This document shows, one piece after another, positions 15,410 through 21,582 of a stretch of 21,898 nt of DNA; within the stretch, counting starts at the first letter, position 1, and each line of letters begins with the position of its first letter. The position numbers were made by a program, and so were the translations under genes. This stretch comes from an uncultured Lachnobacterium sp. GTDB taxonomy: Bacteria; Bacillota; Clostridia; Lachnospirales; Lachnospiraceae. A model generated the notes under the pieces. That model had not been told where the DNA came from and did no database searches. It worked only from the letters and a program-made list of their open reading frames with translations. The stretch lies in contig URLU01000011.1 in NCBI GenBank assembly GCA_900548765.1, positions 1 to 21,898 of the forward strand, in the 5' to 3' direction.

Positions 15410-16492
15410 CTATATAAACTTTGGTCTGATTGACTCGTTCTTTAATACCTTATATATAAAGTTGTATGCCTGTTTTCTTCTGGCAGCGGTGACACGCTTT
15501 ACATCATCCTCTGTGACATATTCAGAGTATGTCAGGCTGTCCTCAAAGGGCTTTACACCCTCTTCTGCCAGATTCGGATTTAAGCTGCCAGCCCTTCCGA
15601 TAGGCTTATTATAAGTCTCTGATTTTGCAAGGACATCCACACAGTCGTTAAATTTTGCCCAGATTGGTCCCAGTCCATGAGCTGGAATCCAGTGAAAATC
15701 AATATGACGGCTTCCGTCATTTAATTTTCTGCAGAAGTCACCCACAAAGGCAGTGATATTAGAGCCCAGAGCCGGCTCCTTTGCCTGACCTGTCACTGCA
15801 TAAAAGCAGTTTCCTACTTTACTTATAGTCTGGCAGTCATAGAATATATCTATATTTCTGAGTTTCCTTTCGTTAAAGCAGATATCAAGTGCTCTTCTTG
15901 CTGCCTCAAGCTCTGATGAATCGTTCCAGCTTGTGAGCACACAGCCATAATTGAATTCCCGCTCCTGATGCTTTATTGCTATTTTAATCTGCTCCTCAGA
16001 AGCTGCAAGCAGCTCAGCCCTGCCATCCTTATCAATGGTAAAACCATTTCTATATGCAATCATGCTGGTCTCCTTACTGCTGAGCACCTGACCATCTATA
16101 AGCTTTGCTGACTCAACATAGATTGATCCATCCCTGAAGAAAATAATCATGCCATAGGGTGAATAGTAAAAGCCCTTATCCTTGTTAAGGCTTCTGTTTG
16201 GTTTCTTCCCGTCAAAATCCGGTACATCAAAGTTTCTGCTGCCATCCACAAATATGACAGCATCTGATTTAAACTCAAACGCTTCTTTACCAGCCGGGGC
16301 AGAATATGAAGCCGTCTGCTCTGCAGATGTGCCCTCCTTCAGGAATTTAAGTGCCTCTGCCTCTGTCTTAAAGCCCTTGAATTTTGGATTTGGAACACCT
16401 GTTATAAGGCTTCTCACCTTTGGTTCCACATCCTTCCACTCGCCTTTTATTATTGTCTTTTTATTTCCAGCATTTACTGCATAATACTTCAT
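15410..16492 (-). CDS. Viroplasmin-type ribonuclease H family protein (360 aa)
   Basis: Residues 1-52 form the small RNase H1 N-terminal (caulimovirus viroplasmin) domain that grips RNA-DNA hybrids: YYAVNAGNKKTII and FKGFKTEAEALKFL. From 78 onward lies the RNase H fold: Asp83 in FVDGS, Glu194 or Glu196 in SSELEAARRAL, Asp219 in IFYDCQTI, His272 in WIPAHG and Asp286 in NDCVDVLAK, so the DEDD catalytic set is complete. About 65 extra residues (roughly 125-190) separate the second strand from the first catalytic helix, well beyond the usual 150-residue domain, and a 65-residue C-terminal tail ends basic. It should cut RNA in RNA-DNA hybrids. It is monocistronic: a terminator precedes it, and no ribosome-site-linked partner follows. 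Confidence 0.85.
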   Translation of the reverse strand: MKYYAVNAGNKKTIIKGEWKDVEPKVRSLITGVPNPKFKGFKTEAEALKFLKEGTSAEQTASYSAPAGKEAFEFKSDAVIFVDGSRNFDVPDFDGKKPNRSLNKDKGFYYSPYGMIIFFRDGSIYVESAKLIDGQVLSSKETSMIAYRNGFTIDKDGRAELLAASEEQIKIAIKHQEREFNYGCVLTSWNDSSELEAARRALDICFNERKLRNIDIFYDCQTISKVGNCFYAVTGQAKEPALGSNITAFVGDFCRKLNDGSRHIDFHWIPAHGLGPIWAKFNDCVDVLAKSETYNKPIGRAGSLNPNLAEEGVKPFEDSLTYSEYVTEDDVKRVTAARRKQAYNFIYKVLKNESIRPKFI

Positions 16493-16560
16493 ATATTTGT
16501 CTCCTTATCAAATCAAGTTGCATATCTATCATATATCATTCATGCCGGATTTTACAAATA

Positions 16561-16605
16561 AAAAATCACATCCCATGAACCTTTTGGCACACAAGATGTG
16601 ATTTT
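16561..16605 (-). terminator. Terminator downstream of the AIM24-family gene
   Basis: An 11-bp inverted repeat (AAAATCACATC / GATGTGATTTT) with a 22-nt loop lies 12 bases after the AIM24-family stop codon and is followed on the minus strand by further T-rich sequence (TTTTTTATTTG). It separates that gene from the RNase H gene. Confidence 0.75.
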
Positions 16606-16616
16606 AAAAAACTATT

Positions 16617-17294
16617 TTAGTTTGATGAATGTGGCATGTACTGGTAAAGCTGCATAGCTGTTGATGCGATTGGCATACTCTGTAAGGTGATTTTTCCCGG
16701 TCCATAAACCACTGTGTTGAAAAGTCCCTCACCACCAAATAACACGTTTGACACACCACTAATTGTCTTAACCTCCATACGGCAGGTCTCTGTCATGGCT
16801 GCTACATACCCTGTATCAACTATCTTGCAGTCTCCCGCTGGGATTTCATACTCGTGAGCAGAACCATCAATCTCAAGAAATACTATACCATTACCTGTGA
16901 ATTTTCTCATGAGGAAGCCCTCACCTCCAAAGAATCCACGACCAAGCTTCTGCTGTATATATACCTCATTTGTGATATTTCCAAATGATGCAAGGAATGA
17001 CCCCTTCTGTACGATAAGTCCGTTTCCCGGTGTAATCTCGACTGCCTTGATTGAGCCTGGGAACTTAGATGAAAATGCAATCTCACCTGTCTTGTTTGCT
17101 ACATATGTGTTCATAAATGCGTTCTCACTTGTAAGCATACGTCCAAGCATTTTGCCAAGTCCGCCTGCCTTTGTCTGCATCTGGATTTCATCATCCATCC
17201 ATGCCATAGCACCTGCTTCACACTCGATTGCCTCGCCCTGCTCCAAGAGCACCTTTAAAACCGGCAAATTATCCCCGTCTATTCTGTATCTCAT
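16617..17294 (-). CDS. AIM24-family protein (TIGR00266-like), 225 aa
   Basis: A beta-strand-rich cytoplasmic protein of the AIM24 family, full length. Characteristic segments are GEAIECEAGAMAWMDDEI near the start, the glycine-rich GFFGGEGFLMRKFTGNG in the middle and NVLFGGEGLFNTVVYGPGKI near the end. The fold resembles tandem beta-prisms and members form oligomers; the cellular function in bacteria is not established, and the yeast namesake acts at the mitochondrial inner membrane. AAGGAGG lies before the ATG. It starts 18 bp after a small two-helix membrane protein and probably works with it, which fits a membrane-linked role (inference). Confidence 0.9.
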   Translation of the reverse strand: MRYRIDGDNLPVLKVLLEQGEAIECEAGAMAWMDDEIQMQTKAGGLGKMLGRMLTSENAFMNTYVANKTGEIAFSSKFPGSIKAVEITPGNGLIVQKGSFLASFGNITNEVYIQQKLGRGFFGGEGFLMRKFTGNGIVFLEIDGSAHEYEIPAGDCKIVDTGYVAAMTETCRMEVKTISGVSNVLFGGEGLFNTVVYGPGKITLQSMPIASTAMQLYQYMPHSSN

Positions 17295-17312
17295 TTTCTT
17301 TTTTCCTCCTTT

Positions 17313-17531
17313 TTATCCCTGTTTAGGTATGAGCAATGCTGCCAGACCTACAATTATTAATACTGGCAGTGCTACTACCATTAAACCAGATAATGCTAAA
17401 ATTATCAATATAATCGGCAAAAAGACTATACTAAAAAGAACTTTTGTAATTCCCCATGCCGCTCTGATTGCAAGCCATATCAGCTTTCCAAAAACAACAA
17501 TCATTAACAGTAAAAATATAATTGTCAGCAT
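17313..17531 (-). CDS. Small two-helix membrane protein (72 aa)
   Basis: The ATG at 17531 follows an excellent GGAGGTGA ribosome site, so it is chosen over an in-frame ATG 54 bases upstream that would add residues within the leader. The protein is almost entirely hydrophobic: one helix at about 2-17, a short amphipathic turn with Lys, Trp and Arg, and one long or two short helices from about 28 to 67, ending IPKQG. It has no recognised family. It is directly upstream of the AIM24-family gene (18 bp), so the two share the promoter at 17618-17645. A role as membrane anchor or partner of that protein is an inference from position only. Confidence 0.75.
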   Translation of the reverse strand: MLTIIFLLLMIVVFGKLIWLAIRAAWGITKVLFSIVFLPIILIILALSGLMVVALPVLIIVGLAALLIPKQG

Positions 17532-17593
17532 ACTAATCACCTCCATTGATGATATATTATTATAAGTTAATTGCCGGGTTTTCACCCTAAGTT

Positions 17594-17608
17594 ACATCTG
17601 CCAGATGT
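17594..17608. promoter_or_regulatory. Operator-like dyad ACATCTGCCAGATGT
   Basis: A perfect 7+1+7 palindrome lies about 3 to 18 bases downstream of the expected transcript start of the promoter at 17618-17645. The position suits a repressor that blocks transcription of the small membrane protein and AIM24-family genes. No matching regulator gene is in the window. Confidence 0.5.
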
Positions 17609-17617
17609 TTGACCACA

Positions 17618-17645
17618 ATTATAGCACCTATTTTTTGCTAAACAA
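17618..17645 (-). promoter_or_regulatory. Extended -10 promoter for the membrane protein and AIM24 genes
   Basis: On the minus strand TGCTATAAT gives an extended -10 (TATAAT at 17618-17623). TTGTTT at 17640-17645 is a partial -35 with a 16-nt spacer. The predicted transcript starts near 17611, about 80 nt before the ATG at 17531. Confidence 0.6.
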
Positions 17646-17674
17646 TTATATTTTTCTTAATATATCCTTATATA

Positions 17675-18955
17675 TTACTTTCTGGCGAATACTTCCTTGT
17701 CAACATCCCTGTTCTGGTAAGCAACAACTGTAGTGCATACTGCATCACCTGTGACATTTACTGCAGTACGAAGCATATCAAGGATTCTGTCTATTCCCAT
17801 GATAAGTGTAATTGCCTCCACCGGCAGACCTACTGCCGAAAATACCATAGTAAGCGTTACAAGTCCTACTGACGGAATACCTGCAGTGCCTATTGAGGCA
17901 AGGGTTGCTGTGGCAATAACTGTGAGATAACCGGAGATACCAAGGTTAACGCCATATGCCTGTGCTGCAAAAACTACTGCTACACCCTGCATAATCGATG
18001 TTCCATCCATATTTATTGTGGCACCAAGAGGAATTGTAAATGAAGACACTTTCCTTGATACTCCTATCTTTTCCTCCAAAGTCTCGATATTCAGAGGAAT
18101 GGTAGCATTTGACGTAGATGTGGAGAAGGCAAATGCCATTACCGGGAAAAACTTCTTTATAAACTTGAATGGATTTAATCTTGTAAATACAAATAACAAA
18201 ATCATGTATACAACAAAACACTGCACGCCAAGACCTAATACCACGCTTCCCATATACTTGAGAAGTGGAATAAATGCATCAAATCCAAGGTTTGCAAAGG
18301 TTCTTGTGAGCATAAAAAATACACCTATAGGAGCAAAGCTCATTACAAGGTTTGTCATCTCCATCATCAGGTCATTGAACTGGCTGAAAAAGTTTGCTAC
18401 AAGCTCAGCTCTCTCACCCATTTTTGCCAGAAGAATTCCCACAATAAGAGCAAAAACAATAACCTGCAGCATATTTCCATTTGCCAGCGAATTAAACGGA
18501 TTATCTGGTATGATATCCAGCAAAGTATCTACAGCAGATGTCTTTTCTGCCACCGTAACATTCTCAGCCTCTATAAGATTCATATTAAGTCCGATTCCGG
18601 GCTTTATGAGGGTCGCCACTGATATAGCTACTGTTACAGCGATTGCAGTAGTTGCCAGATAAAATGCAATTGTCTTGCCGCCTACTTTACCAAGCGTCTT
18701 TGTATCTCCGATTGCAGATGCTCCACATACCAGTGAGCAGAAAACAAGGGGTACAACAAGCATTTTCATAAGCTTGATAAAGCCATTGCCTATTACATAA
18801 CATATTCCATCTATTATGATAGTATCCCTGACATAGCTTGCAGGAACAAATAAATTAAAAATCACACCACAGATTACACCGGCTATAAGACCTATAAAAA
18901 TCTTCGAGGTGAGTGATAATTTCTTTTTTTCGATTTTCTTTTCAGATTTCGCCAC
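17675..18955 (-). CDS. Dicarboxylate/amino-acid:cation symporter (DAACS family), 426 aa
   Basis: A sodium- or proton-coupled importer of glutamate, aspartate or C4-dicarboxylates in the cytoplasmic membrane. About eight helices plus two re-entrant hairpins are visible. Family marks are the serine-rich hairpin AFSTSTSNATIPLN, the NMDGTSIMQ motif that binds sodium and substrate, and GIDRILDMLRTAVNVTGDA near the end. The start used is the GTG at 18955: AGGAGG lies 10 nt upstream and the codon overlaps the stop of the reductase gene by one base (TAGTG). The alternative ATG at 19009 lies inside that gene and has no such site. The mature start is MAKSEKKIEKKK, a normal basic cytoplasmic leader. Which substrate it carries cannot be decided. 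Confidence 0.92.
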   Translation of the reverse strand: MAKSEKKIEKKKLSLTSKIFIGLIAGVICGVIFNLFVPASYVRDTIIIDGICYVIGNGFIKLMKMLVVPLVFCSLVCGASAIGDTKTLGKVGGKTIAFYLATTAIAVTVAISVATLIKPGIGLNMNLIEAENVTVAEKTSAVDTLLDIIPDNPFNSLANGNMLQVIVFALIVGILLAKMGERAELVANFFSQFNDLMMEMTNLVMSFAPIGVFFMLTRTFANLGFDAFIPLLKYMGSVVLGLGVQCFVVYMILLFVFTRLNPFKFIKKFFPVMAFAFSTSTSNATIPLNIETLEEKIGVSRKVSSFTIPLGATINMDGTSIMQGVAVVFAAQAYGVNLGISGYLTVIATATLASIGTAGIPSVGLVTLTMVFSAVGLPVEAITLIMGIDRILDMLRTAVNVTGDAVCTTVVAYQNRDVDKEVFARK

Positions 18956-19800
18956 TATTTGTTTTCCTCCTTTATTGACCTGATATATGCAGCCAAATCC
19001 TTCTCCCATGAACCCATCTCATATACTTCTGTCATTTTCATCATCAGATTTTCCAGCACTGTAGACTCAGCCTTCTCTGATTCAACCGGCTTTGCAAGGC
19101 TTGCATCATATCCCATATCTGCGAGGATCGCCTGGGCAAACTCATAACGTGTGCACTGGCCTTCACTGGATGCATGGAAAATACCATACTCAGACTTTTC
19201 TATCATGGAAACGATAAACTCTGCCAATGCCTCTGAGCTGGTTGGAGAGCTGATTTTATTTGTGTAGGCATCAAAGGTGGTGCCATTTTTGCCATTTTCT
19301 GCTACAAATGAAAAATAATCATCATGACCTATTCCGTATACCCAGGAGCTTCTGACTATAAGATGCTTAGGATTTAACTCTCTGACATACTCTTCCCCGG
19401 CAAGCTTTGATTTAGCATAAATTGTCACCGGTGCCGGTGTGTCAAACTCTGTCATGCTGCCCTCGGTCTTTCCCTCGAAGATATCATCTGTTGAAAGATG
19501 GATGATTTTGGCATTCACATGATGAGAAGCGATTGCAAGATTCCTCGCACCAAGCGCATTGACCTTATATGCTTCTACCTTGTTATTCTCGCAGTATTCT
19601 CCATTTGATAATGAGGCACAGTTTATCACGATATTAGGTCTGTACACCTCTGCATGCTGTGTCACATCCTTAAGGTTTGTGATATCCACGTCCATATCTG
19701 TTGCTACTACCTTATTCTCTATATCCTGCTTTAACATCTTTACAAGCGCAGAGCCCAGTCGTCCCGACGCACCTGTAACCCATATTGATTTCTTTGCCAT
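18955..19800 (-). CDS. RmlD-like NAD(P)-dependent sugar-nucleotide reductase
   Basis: An extended short-chain dehydrogenase of 281 residues related to dTDP-4-dehydrorhamnose reductase. The N-terminal Rossmann motif is TGASGRLG; NCASLSN, the STDDIFEG strand, the catalytic Tyr and Lys of YAKSKLAGEEY, and RSSWVYGIG follow in the RmlD order. The start is the ATG at 19800 with AGGAGGAAGC before it; an in-frame ATG at 19854 lacks a site and would precede the promoter's transcript start. No rmlA, B or C gene and no glycosyltransferase is nearby, so a rhamnose role is not supported by context; the methionine-adenosyltransferase-subunit type of RmlD relative is another possibility. Its stop overlaps the symporter's GTG start, which couples the two genes. 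Confidence 0.85.
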   Translation of the reverse strand: MAKKSIWVTGASGRLGSALVKMLKQDIENKVVATDMDVDITNLKDVTQHAEVYRPNIVINCASLSNGEYCENNKVEAYKVNALGARNLAIASHHVNAKIIHLSTDDIFEGKTEGSMTEFDTPAPVTIYAKSKLAGEEYVRELNPKHLIVRSSWVYGIGHDDYFSFVAENGKNGTTFDAYTNKISSPTSSEALAEFIVSMIEKSEYGIFHASSEGQCTRYEFAQAILADMGYDASLAKPVESEKAESTVLENLMMKMTEVYEMGSWEKDLAAYIRSIKEENK

Positions 19801-19837
19801 GCTTCCTCCTAATATAATTCTTTGCAATATTGTGGCT

Positions 19838-19846
19838 ATATTACCA
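19838..19846 (-). promoter_or_regulatory. Extended -10 promoter element for the reductase-symporter operon
   Basis: On the minus strand TGGTAATAT forms an extended -10 about 38 bases before the ATG at 19800. No good -35 is seen. It is divergent from the tRNA promoter. Confidence 0.4.
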
Positions 19847-19917
19847 TAAAACAAGTAATTAGCCTAGACTTTTATTTTGAGAAAATTTTCCATAAGTAAA
19901 TTTTTTTCAAAAAGTAC

Positions 19918-19946
19918 TTGACGAGTCCTATTGTGTTTGTTATTAT
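19918..19946 (+). promoter_or_regulatory. Promoter of the tRNA-Glu gene
   Basis: TTGACG (19918-19923) and TATTAT (19941-19946) are 17 nt apart. The expected transcript start falls at or next to the first base of the tRNA, so little or no 5' leader would exist. An overlapping TATAAT at 19944-19949 has a less favourable 20-nt spacing. Confidence 0.7.
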
Positions 19947-19953
19947 AATACAC

Positions 19954-20025
19954 GGTTCGTTGGTCAAGCGGTTAAGACGCCGCCCTCTCACGGCGGAAAC
20001 ACGGGTTCGATTCCCGTACGGACTG
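19954..20025 (+). tRNA. tRNA-Glu (anticodon CTC)
   Basis: A 72-nt cloverleaf. The acceptor arms GGTTCGT and ACGGACT pair with two G-U pairs, the D arm is GTC/GAC, the anticodon arm is CCGCC-CTCTCAC-GGCGG with anticodon CTC reading GAG, and the T arm is ACGGG-TTCGATT-CCCGT. The discriminator is G and the 3' CCA is not encoded (GCT follows), so it must be added after transcription. It is a single tRNA with its own promoter and a strong terminator. Confidence 0.95.
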
Positions 20026-20027
20026 CT

Positions 20028-20058
20028 AAGCACTTGCATTTATTGCAAGTGCTTTTTT
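20028..20058 (+). terminator. Rho-independent terminator of the tRNA-Glu gene
   Basis: An 11-bp perfect stem AAGCACTTGCA / TGCAAGTGCTT with a 5-nt loop is followed by a run of T. It begins three bases after the tRNA discriminator, so the precursor has almost no 3' trailer before the hairpin. Confidence 0.9.
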
Positions 20059-20109
20059 GTACCAAAGTATGCAAGAAAAGCTGCCGGTTGCCATGCAGTC
20101 ATAAAAGAT

Positions 20110-20141
20110 GCCTGCCACACAACAAAATACTCATGGCAGGC
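20110..20141 (-). terminator. Hairpin at the 3' end of the sensor fragment
   Basis: An 8-bp perfect inverted repeat GCCTGCCA / TGGCAGGC with a 16-nt loop is followed on the minus strand by ATCTTTTATG, a weak T-rich tail. The stop codon of the sensor fragment lies inside the loop. It may end any residual minus-strand transcript; the stem resembles that of the terminator at 2667-2690. Confidence 0.45.
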
Positions 20142-20589
20142 TCACAATCCTTGAGCATTCTGACATGACAGGCTTTGATAAAAAAGAAAAAACAAAACCA
20201 ATGGCAACCGCCAGACAAAGCAAAAGGCTGTCTGCAATTCCCAATCTGCGTCTGGATTCTTCTGCTTCCACCAGTATGATTAGGTGCTGGAGAGAGCTGT
20301 ATCAGGTGCATATATCGTTCTTCCGGATATTCTGCCGGATTGCTTTCTCCATGCACTCCATTGCTTTATCGATATGATCAATGTACATCGTCTGGTCTAA
20401 TTTTGCACCCATTGTGACCAGCACCCGGTAAAAGGTTCCGGTATAAGTAATGCTTTCCTCCGTGACCGTTTCCCTTTCACTTTGGTAAATATATTGTCCC
20501 AAAAGAAATGCCACAAGCAGCACACATATCACCATATAAAATAAAATTCTTTTATACTTTCGGATTGTATATTTTGCTCTGTAAAATGT
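20131..20589 (-). pseudogene. Fragment of a two-helix HAMP-type membrane sensor, with in-frame stop
   Basis: The minus frame 20589-20131 is open except for one TGA at 20302-20304. Before the stop it encodes basic residues, a membrane helix (MVICVLLVAFLLGQYIY) and about 55 residues of outer domain. After the stop, in the same frame, come a helical stretch and a second membrane helix (SLLLCLAVAIGFVFSFL) followed by SKPVMSECSRIV, which resembles the start of a HAMP linker, then a stop. This is the N-terminal architecture of a chemotaxis receptor or a GGDEF/EAL sensor whose signalling half is lost. The only ATG (20535) has no ribosome site. It occupies most of the 625-bp stretch between the tRNA and the flavodoxin gene, which otherwise holds only the terminators and the promoter. 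Confidence 0.65.
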
Positions 20590-20620
20590 TTATGGAAAAT
20601 TCATTCGACAAATCATGCTT

Positions 20621-20649
20621 TTCGAACTAAAATAGGAATGCGATATGAT
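20621..20649 (+). promoter_or_regulatory. Possible promoter of the flavodoxin-like gene
   Basis: TTCGAA (20621-20626) and TATGAT (20644-20649) are 17 nt apart, about 35 nt before the ATG at 20684. The -35 matches the consensus at only three positions. The repeats ATCATG (20612-20617) and CATGAT (20655-20660) flank it. Confidence 0.35.
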
Positions 20650-20683
20650 AATTTCATGATCCTATGAAAGGAGATAATATGAT

Positions 20684-21196
20684 ATGAAGAATAAAAAATA
20701 TTCCATCGTTTATAGCAGCTTAACAGGTAATACCAGGGTGCTGGCTGATGCGATCCACGAGGCATTACCTCAGGATGAATGTGAGTATTTCGGTGTGTCC
20801 GACACAGTAATTCCTTCTTCCGAACTGCTCTATATCGGATTTTGGACAGACAAGGGTAATGCAGATACCAAGACATTACAGCTATTATCGCAGTTAAAGA
20901 ATAAACAGATTTTTCTGTTTGGAACTGCAGGCTTTGGTGGCAGTGATGTCTATTTTCGGAAAATCCTGAGTCAGGTTAAGCAGTTCATTGACGCAAGCAA
21001 TGTTATCGTCGGAGAGTATATGTGTCAGGGCAGAATGCCACAGTCTGTCCGGGAACGCTACTTGAAAATGAAGGAAGCTCCTGATCATCCGGCAAATCTT
21101 GATGTATTGATTCAGAATTTTGACTGTGCATTGTCTCACCCTGATGCCAATGACCTGGAAAAACTGAAAGAAGCCGTTATGGATCCATCCTTCTGA
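20684..21196 (+). CDS. Flavodoxin-like FMN protein (170 aa)
   Basis: A cytoplasmic flavodoxin-family electron carrier. The FMN phosphate loop is SSLTGNTR at residues 11-18, right after the first strand (YSIVY). IGFWTDKGNADTKT matches the loop near the isoalloxazine ring, and LFGTAGFGG follows the third strand. GEYMCQGRMP near 130 is shared with flavodoxin-like proteins of anaerobic gut Firmicutes, some of which (BilS) accompany bilirubin reductase; no reductase is visible here, so that link is only a possibility. AAAGGAG lies 10 nt before the ATG; the ATG five bases upstream reads straight into a stop. It is the only intact protein gene between the tRNA and the window end, and it is monocistronic with a hairpin after it. 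Confidence 0.85.
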   Translation: MKNKKYSIVYSSLTGNTRVLADAIHEALPQDECEYFGVSDTVIPSSELLYIGFWTDKGNADTKTLQLLSQLKNKQIFLFGTAGFGGSDVYFRKILSQVKQFIDASNVIVGEYMCQGRMPQSVRERYLKMKEAPDHPANLDVLIQNFDCALSHPDANDLEKLKEAVMDPSF

Positions 21197-21210
21197 TAAG
21201 ACCATAAAAT

Positions 21211-21240
21211 AAGGCAGACCCACATAGCTGAGTCTGCCTT
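21211..21240. terminator. Hairpin between convergent genes, probably two-way terminator
   Basis: A 9-bp perfect inverted repeat AAGGCAGAC / GTCTGCCTT with a 12-nt loop lies 14 bases after the flavodoxin stop and 7 bases after the EAL fragment stop on the other strand. The flanks are T-rich on the minus side (ATTTTATGG) and only weakly so on the plus side. Confidence 0.7.
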
Positions 21241-21247
21241 ACTATCT

Positions 21248-21535
21248 TTATTTAACGTTGATGCCACTGGCATATTGCTGCAGAAACTGTTTCTTTCCAC
21301 ATGGTCTTCCAAAATAATATCCCTGCAGATAATCAACCTTCATTTCTTTCATTTTCAGAAGCCATTCTTTTTCCTCGATGCCTTCTGCGCATATCCTGAC
21401 GTTAATACTATGTACATTTTCTCTTCCTTCGCATATATCCGCAAGCTGCTTTGCAAGCATCCATACATTCTGTAATGATTTCAAATAAGATTTCTGCTGT
21501 CTGCTCTCCAAACACTCTAAATATATCATTAATCA
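21248..21535 (-). pseudogene. EAL-domain C-terminal fragment
   Basis: The 93-residue frame ends with the hallmark close of EAL (cyclic-di-GMP phosphodiesterase) domains: ICAEGIEEKEW, which contains the late catalytic Glu, then DYLQGYYFGRP. The catalytic EAL motif itself, the DDFG loop and the GGDEF or sensor parts are missing. The first 50 residues (to about HSINVR) do not align well with the domain, and an adjacent frame (KALVVINDIFRVFGEQ) looks more protein-like there, which suggests a frameshift or rearrangement. A stop lies just before the first ATG. The fragment cannot hydrolyse cyclic di-GMP alone. It lies 47 bp after the chemotaxis-receptor gene and ends at a hairpin. Confidence 0.75.
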
Positions 21536-21582
21536 CAACAAGAGCCTTCCTTCCGACAACTTCACTCTATTCCTGCCATTTT

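Noticed and set aside
16897..17565. 222-codon open frame on the plus strand
   Set aside because: It runs antisense to the AIM24-family and small membrane protein genes, which have good ribosome sites and a known family match; no family match is seen for the reverse frame.
17658..17677. Perfect 8-bp inverted repeat TAATATAT / ATATATTA at the symporter stop
   Set aside because: The stem is made only of A-T pairs and no T-run follows on the minus strand, so it would be a poor terminator; probably a chance feature of AT-rich DNA.
18018..18662. 214-codon open frame on the plus strand
   Set aside because: Antisense shadow of the symporter, whose NMDGT motif and coupling to the reductase fix the coding strand.
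20099..20356. 85-codon minus frame over the sensor fragment
   Set aside because: The frame joining two membrane helices and a HAMP-like start is a better explanation of this stretch; this one shows no recognisable pattern.
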